Shown here piece after piece: positions 1 through 5,661 of a DNA stretch of 7,984 bases. The stretch spans positions 1 through 7,984 of the forward strand of contig DIDN01000087.1 of assembly GCA_002418185.1 (NCBI GenBank), written 5' to 3'. The position numbers were made by a program, and so were the translations under genes. Numbering within the stretch: position 1 is the stretch's first letter; the number at the start of each line of letters is the position of its first letter. The DNA is from Deltaproteobacteria bacterium UBA5799 (GTDB lineage Bacteria > Desulfobacterota > GWC2-55-46). A model generated the notes under the pieces. The model made no database searches, was not told where the DNA came from, and was given only the letters and a program-made list of their open reading frames with translations.

Positions 1-261
1 CCCTTTTACCTGCGGCGAAAAGACGAGGCGCGTATTCAAGGCGTGCGGATGAGTAAGGAATCTACGAGGAAAGACCGGTCCTGGCGCGGATTGAGACGGA
101 GCTTACGGATCTGGGTGCATTTTGGTTCCGGTCGGAAAACCCCGGGCTTTCAAGCCCTGGGATGAGCGACCGCCCGAACGAGCCTGCTTTTCTGGCGAGA
201 GGGGGCATGCCGCCTCTGTAAATCGGCCCCGGACACCCTGGGCTTCATCATCCAGGGGGGG
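1..261. other. Gene-free left end of window
   Basis: No convincing gene lies here. A plus-strand frame is open from the window edge to a stop at 163-165, but it is rich in Arg and Lys, runs into the repeated element at 126-223, and resembles no family I know. Just past the stop of the decarboxylase gene, 236-257 forms a hairpin (CCCTGG / CCAGGG, 10-nt loop). It has no U-tract on either side, so I do not call it a terminator. No clear terminator for the sugar-gene unit is seen before the window ends. Confidence 0.5.
126..223 (+). repeat. Structured intergenic element, copy 1
   Basis: This stretch aligns by eye over its whole length, at roughly 75-80 percent identity with small gaps, to the minus strand of 7381-7482. 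The best block is at 167-186 (CGACCGCCCG then AACGAGCCTG), identical in the other copy except for one inserted A. Two hairpins are visible: GGGCT-TTCA-AGCCC at 144-157, and a stem built on GAGG/CCTC at about 199-216 with an inner GGC/GCC pair. The element points rightwards, against the direction of the neighbouring sugar gene. Whether it is an RNA motif or a dispersed repeat is not decided by this window, and no known riboswitch matches. Confidence 0.6.
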
Positions 262-1233
262 TCATTTACGGCTTGCCTGCGTCGAGGAGAGTCCGGATAC
301 GGGGCTTATCCTTGACCTGAAGTATTCTATCGATTTCAAGAGGCCGTCCTCGAGGCCCACGAGCGGCCGCCAGCCGAGGGATTCCCTGGCGAGGGTGATG
401 TCGGGCCTCCTCTGTACCGGGTCGTCGGGGGGGAGTTCCTTGAATACGATCTCCGAGCCGCTGGAGGTAAGCTTCTTTACCATCTTGGCCAGCTCAAGGA
501 CCGTGAACTCCCCGGGGTTTCCGAGGTTTACCGGCCCAGTTACGCTCTCGTTCTCCATCATCTTCACGAGCCCGTCAACAAGGTCGTCGACGTAGCAGAA
601 GGAGCGCGTCTGCGAGCCTTCTCCGTAGACCGTCATTTCGCTGCCGCGGAGCGCCTGGACGATGAAGTTGCTTACGACCCTGCCGTCGTTCTCCAGCATC
701 CTGGGGCCGTAGGTGTTGAATATCCTTACGACCCGTATGTCGACGCCGTTCTGCCTGTGGTAGGCGAACATGAGCGACTCGGCGCACCTCTTGCCCTCGT
801 CGTAGCAGGCCCTGAAACCGATGGGGTTGGCGTTCCCCCAGTAGCTCTCCGGCTGCGGGTGGACCTTGGGGTCTCCGTAGACCTCGGAGGTGGAGGCCTG
901 GAGTATCCTCGCCCTCACCCTCTTGGCGAGGCCCAGCATGTTGAGGGCGCCCATTATGTTGGTCTTTATCGTCTTTACGGGGTTGTACTGGTAATGGACC
1001 GGGGAGGCGGGACAGGCCAGGTTGTATATCTGGTCTATCTCAAGGAGGACCGGCTCGATGACGTCGTGGCGGACGACCTCGAAGCCCGGGTTGTCGACGA
1101 GGTGCGCGATGTTCTCCTTCCTGCCGGTAAAGAAGTTGTCAAGGCAGATGACCTCGTTCCCGCCGTTCAGGAGCCGCTCGCATAGGTGCGAGCCTATGAA
1201 CCCGGCGCCGCCTGTTACGAGTATCCTCTTCAA
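262..1233 (-). CDS. uxs: UDP-glucuronate decarboxylase (UDP-xylose synthase)
   Basis: This is a cytosolic extended-SDR enzyme that oxidises UDP-glucuronate at C4, decarboxylates it and reduces the 4-keto intermediate to UDP-xylose. The 323-residue protein has the NAD-binding GGAGFIG motif (8-14), the UXS signature DNFFTGRKENI (32-42), LACPASP (72-78), STSEVYG (114-120) with the catalytic Thr/Ser and Glu, the Y144-xxx-K148 pair in YDEGKR, IFNTYGPRM (171-179), and QTRSFCYVDDL (208-218). There is no membrane segment, so it is the short soluble form. I chose a TTG start: it directly precedes KRILVTGG, where the family begins, and GGAGAAGG lies 8 nt upstream, overlapping the end of the aminotransferase gene. 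A longer reading from ATG at 1422 would add 63 residues that are out-of-frame aminotransferase sequence. Product family is secure; final use of the sugar is not known. Confidence 0.93.
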   Translation of the reverse strand: MKRILVTGGAGFIGSHLCERLLNGGNEVICLDNFFTGRKENIAHLVDNPGFEVVRHDVIEPVLLEIDQIYNLACPASPVHYQYNPVKTIKTNIMGALNMLGLAKRVRARILQASTSEVYGDPKVHPQPESYWGNANPIGFRACYDEGKRCAESLMFAYHRQNGVDIRVVRIFNTYGPRMLENDGRVVSNFIVQALRGSEMTVYGEGSQTRSFCYVDDLVDGLVKMMENESVTGPVNLGNPGEFTVLELAKMVKKLTSSGSEIVFKELPPDDPVQRRPDITLARESLGWRPLVGLEDGLLKSIEYFRSRISPVSGLSSTQASRK

Positions 1234-1250
1234 AGTATTGGCCTTCTCCC

Positions 1251-2396
1251 TTATCTTAATCTGGCGCCTGTGCCCCGGTCGTAAAACCCGGCTATCCCTG
1301 CGACCACTGCCCTTTGCTGCGCCAGCGTAAGCTCGGGGTATATGGGGAGCGCAAGCACCTCTTTTGCCGCAGCCTCGGATACCGGGAAATCGCCTTTCCC
1401 GTACCCGAGCCCCCTGAAGCACTTCTGCATATGGAGCGGGAGCGGGTAGTATATCTCGCTCCCTATGCCCATTGCCGCAAGGTGGGCGCGGAGCTTGTCC
1501 CTTTTCCTGACCCTTATTACGTACTGGTTGTATACCGAGCGGTTGCCGTCCCTTATGCGCGGGACGCTTATCACCCCGTTTATCGCCGCCTTTTCGAAGA
1601 GCCTGTCAAAGCGCTCCGCGTTCCCGGCCCTTCCCTCGGCCCACGAACCGAGGTATTTGAGTTTCACCCGGAGGACGGCAGCCTGTATCTCGTCAAGCCT
1701 GCTGTTGAGGCCGACTTCGTCGTGGTAGTACCGGACGCGGCTCCCGTGGACCCTGAGCATCCTGAGCTTTTCCGCGAGCTTCTGGTCGTTAGTGGTGACC
1801 ATGCCGCCGTCGCCGAAGCAGCCCAGGTTCTTTGTGGGATAGAACGAGAGGCACCCCATCTGGCCTATGGAGCCAGCTCTCTTCCCCCTGTATTCCGCGC
1901 CTATGGACTGGGCGGCGTCCTCTATGACCGTGACCCCGTGCTTCCGGGCGGCCTTCATTATCGGGTCCATGTCAGCGCACTGGCCGTAGAGATGGACCGG
2001 TATGGCCGCCTTGACGCCCTTCCCGCGCTTTTTGAGAAGCGACTCGAACTTCACGGGGTCGATATTGTAGGTCTCCGGGTCAATGTCCACGAAGACCGGG
2101 ACAGCGCCGAGCCTCGCAATCGACCCTGCCGTCGCGAAGAAGGTGAACGGCGTCGTTGCGACCCGGTCGCCCGCCTTTACCCCTGCGGCCATGAGGGCCA
2201 GGAGCAGGGCCTCTGTGCCCGATGCAACGCCCACCGCAAACTTCGCGCCGCAGTACGCGGCTATCTCGGACTCAAGCGCCGAGACATGCTTCCCAAGGAC
2301 ATAATGCTGCGAATCGCAGACTGCCTTTACTTCCCGGAGCACTTCTTTTCTTATCTTGCGGTACTGCGCGGCCAGGTCCAGCAACTGAACTTTCAC
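1251..2396 (-). CDS. DegT/DnrJ/EryC1/StrS-family sugar aminotransferase (WbpE-like)
   Basis: This is a PLP-dependent aminotransferase that puts an amino group on a keto nucleotide sugar, usually from glutamate, in the cytosol. The 381-residue protein has the full fold: SGTEALLLAL (59-68) for phosphate binding, TTPFTFFATA (81-90), VFVDIDPETYNID (101-113), HLYGQCADMD (135-144), EDAAQSIGAEY (159-169), the PLP lysine K189 in FYPTKNLGCFGDGG (185-198), and GLNSRLDEIQAA (229-240). The wording of these motifs is closest to the WbpE/WlbC group, which aminates a UDP-3-keto-glucuronate sugar; that substrate is inferred. The start is GTG at 2396, with GAGGAG 9 nt upstream. The in-frame ATG at 2453 lies beyond the -35 box of the promoter and cannot be in its transcript. 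The decarboxylase gene follows after 17 nt, so the two are co-transcribed. Confidence 0.9.
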   Translation of the reverse strand: MKVQLLDLAAQYRKIRKEVLREVKAVCDSQHYVLGKHVSALESEIAAYCGAKFAVGVASGTEALLLALMAAGVKAGDRVATTPFTFFATAGSIARLGAVPVFVDIDPETYNIDPVKFESLLKKRGKGVKAAIPVHLYGQCADMDPIMKAARKHGVTVIEDAAQSIGAEYRGKRAGSIGQMGCLSFYPTKNLGCFGDGGMVTTNDQKLAEKLRMLRVHGSRVRYYHDEVGLNSRLDEIQAAVLRVKLKYLGSWAEGRAGNAERFDRLFEKAAINGVISVPRIRDGNRSVYNQYVIRVRKRDKLRAHLAAMGIGSEIYYPLPLHMQKCFRGLGYGKGDFPVSEAAAKEVLALPIYPELTLAQQRAVVAGIAGFYDRGTGARLR

Positions 2397-2405
2397 GGAA
2401 TGCGG

Positions 2406-2411
2406 CTCCTC
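2406..2411 (-). promoter_or_regulatory. Ribosome binding site that sets the aminotransferase start
   Basis: GAGGAG sits 9 nt before the GTG at 2396. No comparable site precedes the in-frame ATG at 2453, which supports the GTG start. Confidence 0.8.
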
Positions 2412-2418
2412 GTTATGT

Positions 2419-2446
2419 ATTATACAGCCCTGAAAGGCCCTGTCAA
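2419..2446 (-). promoter_or_regulatory. Perfect-consensus sigma-70 promoter of the aminotransferase-decarboxylase unit
   Basis: On the minus strand TTGACA (2446-2441) and TATAAT (2424-2419) both match the consensus at all six positions, with a 16-nt spacer. Transcription should start near 2412-2413, giving a leader of only about 16 nt that contains the ribosome binding site. The promoter lies just after the terminator at 2455-2475, so the sugar genes form a separate and probably constitutive unit. I see no operator. Confidence 0.85.
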
Positions 2447-2454
2447 TTCGCATT

Positions 2455-2475
2455 AAAAAAAGCCCCTCAGGGGCT
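2455..2475 (-). terminator. Intrinsic terminator after the nusB downstream region
   Basis: The minus strand reads AGCCCC-TGA-GGGGCT, a 6-bp GC-rich stem with a 3-nt loop, then six further T residues. It ends any transcript crossing the structured region after nusB. It lies only 8 nt upstream of the -35 box of the next promoter, cleanly separating two transcription units. Confidence 0.85.
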
Positions 2476-2700
2476 CGGGCCGGAAGGCCTGTTGAAAGGC
2501 TCAGTGGGGGTAACTTTCCGTAGAAGGTTTCCCCAGACCCCCTTCAAAGACTTTTAGTTCCTTAGAGGGTCCCCTGAATGGGGAATCCCCTAAGGAAGAA
2601 CTGGACGTCTTTTGGAGAGAGTGTCAGGCCCGGTGGATGCGGATTTGAGTTCATGAGGCTGTCAGCCACCTGAACCCTTTGTGCATCCAACAGCCCTAAA
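2476..2700 (-). other. Highly structured intergenic region, possible noncoding RNA or palindromic repeat
   Basis: No gene is seen here, but three strong inverted structures fill the region. (1) 2632-2640 pairs with 2683-2691 (8 of 9), enclosing GTTCA/TGAAC (2649-2653, 2671-2675) and GGCT/AGCC (2657-2660, 2664-2667). (2) A long hairpin at 2546-2612 has stems AAAGAC/GTCTTT, AGTT/AACT, CCTTAG/CTAAGG and TCCCC/GGGGA, with a 5-nt apical loop. (3) 2507-2534 has 12-nt arms with two non-Watson-Crick positions and, on the minus strand, a C-UACG-G tetraloop of the UNCG class. A terminator follows at once. I found no clear promoter inside and no signature of RNase P RNA, tmRNA, SRP RNA or 6S RNA, so its nature is open. 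Confidence 0.5.
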
Positions 2701-2708
2701 CTTTTTAC

Positions 2709-2728
2709 AAAAAGGCTCTCTCAAGAGC
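2709..2728 (-). terminator. Probable intrinsic terminator of the riboflavin-nusB operon
   Basis: The minus strand reads GCTCT-TGAG-AGAGC (2728-2715), then C and five T residues (2713-2709), starting 20 nt after the nusB stop. The stem is only 5 bp, so read-through into the structured region at 2476-2700 is likely; the stronger terminator at 2455-2475 would catch it. Confidence 0.6.
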
Positions 2729-2748
2729 ACCCCAACAGCCTGTCGGCT

Positions 2749-3168
2749 CTATGTTCCAGGGGGCTTTTTACCCAGGCTTTTTCTGACCTTGTCTATTATG
2801 CCGTTTATGAAGGCCCCGGACTCATCTGTGCCGTACAGTTTCGCAAGCTCCACGGCCTCGTCTATGGCGACCTTGTAGGGCACGTCTTCAGAGTACATCA
2901 GTTCGTATACGGCGATCCGGAGGACGTTCCTGTCGACCACGGCCATGCGCTCGACTGTCCAGTTTTCCGAATGCTTTTCGATTACGGCGTCTATCTCGTC
3001 CCGTTTCGCTGATATGCCGCTTACAAGTGCTTCGCAGTACCTCCGCGCCTCGGTGCCTTCGACAAGCGAGTCGAACTCAAGCTGGCCCTCTCCGGCCCTG
3101 CCCTCCGAGATGTCGGTCTTGTAGAGTACCTGCAGGGCGGTCTCCCGCGCCTTTCGCCTTACGCTCAT
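2749..3168 (-). CDS. nusB: Transcription antitermination factor NusB
   Basis: NusB pairs with NusE (ribosomal protein S10) on boxA RNA and takes part in antitermination of rRNA operons. The 139-residue protein is the same length as the E. coli one. It has the basic N-terminal helix RRKARETALQVLY (4-16), VDRNVLRIAVYEL (78-90), PYKVAIDEAVELAK (97-110) and the C-terminal ESGAFINGIIDKV (116-128), in the order typical of the all-helical NusB fold. The start is ATG at 3168, 10 nt after the ribH stop, with only a weak GGGA-type ribosome site, so translation may be coupled to ribH. The ribH-nusB pairing is common in bacteria. A hairpin terminator follows. Confidence 0.96.
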   Translation of the reverse strand: MSVRRKARETALQVLYKTDISEGRAGEGQLEFDSLVEGTEARRYCEALVSGISAKRDEIDAVIEKHSENWTVERMAVVDRNVLRIAVYELMYSEDVPYKVAIDEAVELAKLYGTDESGAFINGIIDKVRKSLGKKPPGT

Positions 3169-3178
3169 TCCCGGGCGC

Positions 3179-3655
3179 TTACTTTCTTTTCCCGATGGTC
3201 TTCAGGAGGTTGGCCATCTCTATGGCCGTGAGCGCCGCGTCCCTGCCCTTGTTCCCGGATTTGGTGCCCGCCCGCTCTATGGCCTGTTCGAGGTTGTCGG
3301 CCGTGACGACGCCGAAGGCCACGGGTGTGGTGAAGTCGAGCGCCACCTTGGCTATGCCCTTTGCCGCTTCGCCGGCGACGTAGTCGAAATGGGGGGTGGC
3401 GCCCCTGATGACGCAGCCGAGGCAGAGTATGGCGTCGTAGCGTCCGCTTGAGGCGAGGGACTTGGCAGCAACCGGCATCTCGAACGAGCCCGGCACCTTG
3501 ACCACGTCTATGTCGCCTTCCGAGGCGCCGCTACGGAGGAGCGTGTCGACTGCGCCCTCGAGGAGCCTTTCGCTTATGAAGTCGTTGAACCTTCCCAGGA
3601 CCACTGCGACCTTGAGCCCCTTGGCGCTCAGGTTCCCCTCAATAACCCGCGGCAT
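3179..3655 (-). CDS. ribH: 6,7-dimethyl-8-ribityllumazine synthase
   Basis: RibH condenses 5-amino-6-ribitylaminouracil with 3,4-dihydroxy-2-butanone 4-phosphate to give the lumazine that riboflavin synthase uses. It usually assembles as a pentamer or 60-subunit capsid. The 158-residue protein carries RFNDFI (22-27) with the substrate-stacking Phe, PGSFEMP (55-61), CVIRGATPHFDYV (81-93) containing the general-base His89, GVVTADNLEQA (115-125) and AGTKSGNKG (129-137). Nothing is missing. The ATG at 3655 has an excellent AAGGAGG at 3666-3660. It is separated from ribBA by 83 nt that contain a promoter, so ribH and nusB can be made independently of the upstream rib genes. Confidence 0.97.
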   Translation of the reverse strand: MPRVIEGNLSAKGLKVAVVLGRFNDFISERLLEGAVDTLLRSGASEGDIDVVKVPGSFEMPVAAKSLASSGRYDAILCLGCVIRGATPHFDYVAGEAAKGIAKVALDFTTPVAFGVVTADNLEQAIERAGTKSGNKGRDAALTAIEMANLLKTIGKRK

Positions 3656-3688
3656 AGACCCTCCTTAGGGAGTTCTTTGGAGCCTGTT

Positions 3689-3717
3689 AATATACACCGG
3701 ACCGCGCCGGGTATCAA
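3689..3717 (-). promoter_or_regulatory. Internal sigma-70 promoter for ribH-nusB
   Basis: On the minus strand TTGATA (3717-3712) and TATATT (3694-3689) are separated by exactly 17 nt; each box matches the consensus at five of six positions. A start near 3682 would give a leader of about 27 nt carrying the strong ribosome site of ribH. It lies in the only sizeable gap within the operon. Confidence 0.7.
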
Positions 3718-3738
3718 TGCATATCTGGCGGAGCGAAT

Positions 3739-5007
3739 TTACTTGAACGGCTCGGACGTAACGGGCCCGGCCCCGGCGTCGGCCCCTGCATCGGTTTCGG
3801 CGTCGAGGTTCGATATGAGGTGCCCCATCTTGTCCTTCTTGACCCTCAGGTACTTGACGTTCCTGCTGTGGGGCACCGATTCAATGGGGACCCTGTCGAC
3901 TATCTCCAGGCCGAAGCCTTCGAGCCCCTTTATCTTCCTGGGGTTGTTCGTGATTATGCGCATCTTGCCGACGCCCAGGTCGCGGAGTATCTGTGCGCCG
4001 ATCCCGTAGTCCCTCAAGTCCGCCTTGAACCCCAGCTTCTCGTTGGCCTCGACCGTGTCGAGCCCCTTGTCCTGCAGCGCGTAGGCCCTTATCTTGTTCA
4101 CGAGGCCTATGCCCCTGCCCTCCTGGTGCATGTAGAGGAGTATGCCCTTCCCCTCCTTCTCGATAATCTTCATGGCGCCCTTCAACTGCTCGCCGCAGTC
4201 GCAGCGTTCGCTGCCGAAGACGTCGCCTGTGAGGCACTCGGAATGTACGCGCACCAGGACCGGATCTTCCGTAGTTATCTCCCCCTTTACCAGGGCCAGG
4301 TGCTCGTGGGTGTCGACGTCGTTCGTGTACGCGATTGCCGTCCACTCTCCCGCGTGCCTGGTGGGCACCGTGGCCTCTGCAGCGCGCTTGACGAGCCTGT
4401 CGCGCTTGAGCCTGTATTCTATGATATCCGCTATGGTGACGACCATGAGCCCGTGCTCTTTCGCGAAGGCCTCCAGGTCCTTCATCCGGGCCATGCTGCC
4501 GTCCTCGTTCATTATCTCGCAGATGACCCCGGCTGCCTTGAGTCCCGCAAGGCGGGAGAGGTCAACAGACCCCTCTGTCTGGCCTGTCCGCACGAGCACG
4601 CCGCCGTTTTTGGCCCGGAGCGGGAAAATGTGCCCTGGGCGGACGAGGTCTCCGGGCCCTGCGTTCTCGCCAACGCAGGCGAGTATGGTCTTCGCCCTGT
4701 CGGACGCGGAAATGCCCGTGGTGACGCCTTCACGGGCGTCTACGGAGACGGTGAAGGCGGTCCTGAAAAGGGAGGTGTTGTCGTCGACCATCGGAGGGAG
4801 GTCGAGAAGGTCTGCCCTCTCCTCGGTGAGCGTTACGCAGATGAGGCCGCGCGCGTGCCTGGCCATGAAGTTCACGGCCTCGGGGGTTATCATCTCGGCG
4901 GCCATGCAGAGGTCGCCCTCGTTCTCCCTGTCCTCGTCGTCGACGAGGATGACCATCCTGCCTTCCCTTATCTGCCTTAGAGCCTCTTCTATTCTCTTTA
5001 TCGACAT
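3739..5007 (-). CDS. ribBA: Bifunctional 3,4-dihydroxy-2-butanone-4-phosphate synthase / GTP cyclohydrolase II
   Basis: This fusion supplies both precursors of riboflavin. The N-terminal half turns ribulose 5-phosphate into dihydroxybutanone phosphate plus formate; the C-terminal half opens GTP to the diaminopyrimidine. In 422 residues the RibB part has DDEDRENEGD (23-32), GVTTGISASDRA (94-105), RPGHIFPL (123-130), TEGSVDL (144-150) and CEIMNEDG (163-170). The RibA part (from about 215) has the zinc cysteines C258, C269 and C271 in HSECLTGD...CDC, EGRGIGL (296-302), DYGIGAQIL (333-341) with the catalytic Tyr, and TNNPRKIKGLEG (353-364). Both halves look active. The last about 20 residues are an Asp/Ala/Gly-rich tail beyond the usual end. 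The ATG at 5007 is 3 nt after the ribE stop, so translation is probably coupled. Confidence 0.97.
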   Translation of the reverse strand: MSIKRIEEALRQIREGRMVILVDDEDRENEGDLCMAAEMITPEAVNFMARHARGLICVTLTEERADLLDLPPMVDDNTSLFRTAFTVSVDAREGVTTGISASDRAKTILACVGENAGPGDLVRPGHIFPLRAKNGGVLVRTGQTEGSVDLSRLAGLKAAGVICEIMNEDGSMARMKDLEAFAKEHGLMVVTIADIIEYRLKRDRLVKRAAEATVPTRHAGEWTAIAYTNDVDTHEHLALVKGEITTEDPVLVRVHSECLTGDVFGSERCDCGEQLKGAMKIIEKEGKGILLYMHQEGRGIGLVNKIRAYALQDKGLDTVEANEKLGFKADLRDYGIGAQILRDLGVGKMRIITNNPRKIKGLEGFGLEIVDRVPIESVPHSRNVKYLRVKKDKMGHLISNLDAETDAGADAGAGPVTSEPFK

Positions 5008-5010
5008 GCG

Positions 5011-5655
5011 TCAGACCTTCTTGCCGAAGCCGTGCTCCGAAAGGAACTCCTCGGTTATCCGGCTCTCTTTTTTATTGAAGAACTTCTCCACGTACTTGCC
5101 TATTATGTCGGTCTCTATATTGACCCTCGCGCCCTCTTTCCTTGAAAGGAGGCTCGTTTTGCCGAGCGTATGGGGGATAACCGCTATCCTTACGCTACCG
5201 GGGCCGAGGTCCGCTACGGTGAGGCTTATTCCGTCCACGGCTATGGAGCCTTTTTTTACGACCTGCGCCATGAGCTCCCCGGGGAGTGATATTTCGAGGT
5301 CAAGGTAATCGCCGCTCCGGGCCATTTTCGTGATAGAACCGAGCCCGTCCACGTGGCCGGTGACGAGGTGGCCGCCAAGCGGCCTTGAAAGCGTAAGCGC
5401 CCGCTCGATATTGACCTTGCTCCCGGCGGAAAGCCCGCCCAGGGTTGTGACCCTCAGGGTCTCCTCGCTTACGTCGGCGCTGAAAGCGTTCCCGGAAAAG
5501 CCTGACGCCGTGAGGCAGGCGCCGTCGACCGCGATGGAATCCCCTTCCCTCATCTCGCTCAGAGGAAGCGCGGTCTCAACCGTTATTCTACCAAAAGCCC
5601 CTTTTTTTTCAATCTGTTTAACCGTGCCCACGTCCTCTATGATCCCGGTGAACAT
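5011..5655 (-). CDS. ribE: Riboflavin synthase (alpha subunit)
   Basis: This enzyme dismutates two lumazine molecules into riboflavin and the ribitylaminouracil that RibH reuses. The 214-residue protein shows the internal duplication of the family. Barrel 1 starts MFTGIIE and has GDSIAVDGACLT (38-49); barrel 2 repeats this as KGSIAVDGISLTV (135-147). RPLGGHLVTGHVDG (91-104) joins them, and NIETDIIGKYVE (179-190) leads into the C-terminal trimerisation helix. The ATG at 5655 is 6 nt after ribD, with a GGAGGGG-type site inside the ribD end. The gene is called ribE or ribC depending on the organism. I would not expect monofunctional lumazine-protein activity, because the motifs are those of true synthases. 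Confidence 0.96.
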   Translation of the reverse strand: MFTGIIEDVGTVKQIEKKGAFGRITVETALPLSEMREGDSIAVDGACLTASGFSGNAFSADVSEETLRVTTLGGLSAGSKVNIERALTLSRPLGGHLVTGHVDGLGSITKMARSGDYLDLEISLPGELMAQVVKKGSIAVDGISLTVADLGPGSVRIAVIPHTLGKTSLLSRKEGARVNIETDIIGKYVEKFFNKKESRITEEFLSEHGFGKKV

Positions 5656-5661
5656 GCGCCC

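Noticed and set aside
1..165. Frame open from the left edge of the window on the plus strand
   Set aside because: It is short and Arg/Lys-rich, has no family resemblance and ends inside the repeated element; a gene fragment cannot be shown.
236..257. Hairpin after the decarboxylase gene as its terminator
   Set aside because: There is no U-tract on either side and the loop is 10 nt.
122..595. Plus-strand frame running from the repeat into the decarboxylase gene
   Set aside because: Most of it is antisense to the conserved C-terminal part of the decarboxylase.
1314..2456. Plus-strand open frame of 380 codons opposite the aminotransferase gene
   Set aside because: It mirrors a well-supported gene in a GC-rich sequence, where antisense frames stay open by composition; its translation shows no family motifs.
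2476..2700. Identification of the post-nusB region as 6S RNA, RNase P RNA, tmRNA or SRP RNA
   Set aside because: The long hairpin with bubbles recalled 6S RNA, but the overall fold is several separate hairpins, and the conserved sequence blocks of the other three RNAs are absent.
3820..4980. Plus-strand open frame of 386 codons opposite ribBA
   Set aside because: It is antisense to a clear bifunctional gene, rich in Val, Leu and Arg without recognisable domains, and has no ribosome site of note.
4142..5308. Plus-strand open frame of 388 codons across ribBA and ribE
   Set aside because: It spans the junction of two real minus-strand genes, and the Ser/Arg-rich translation is typical of a compositional shadow.
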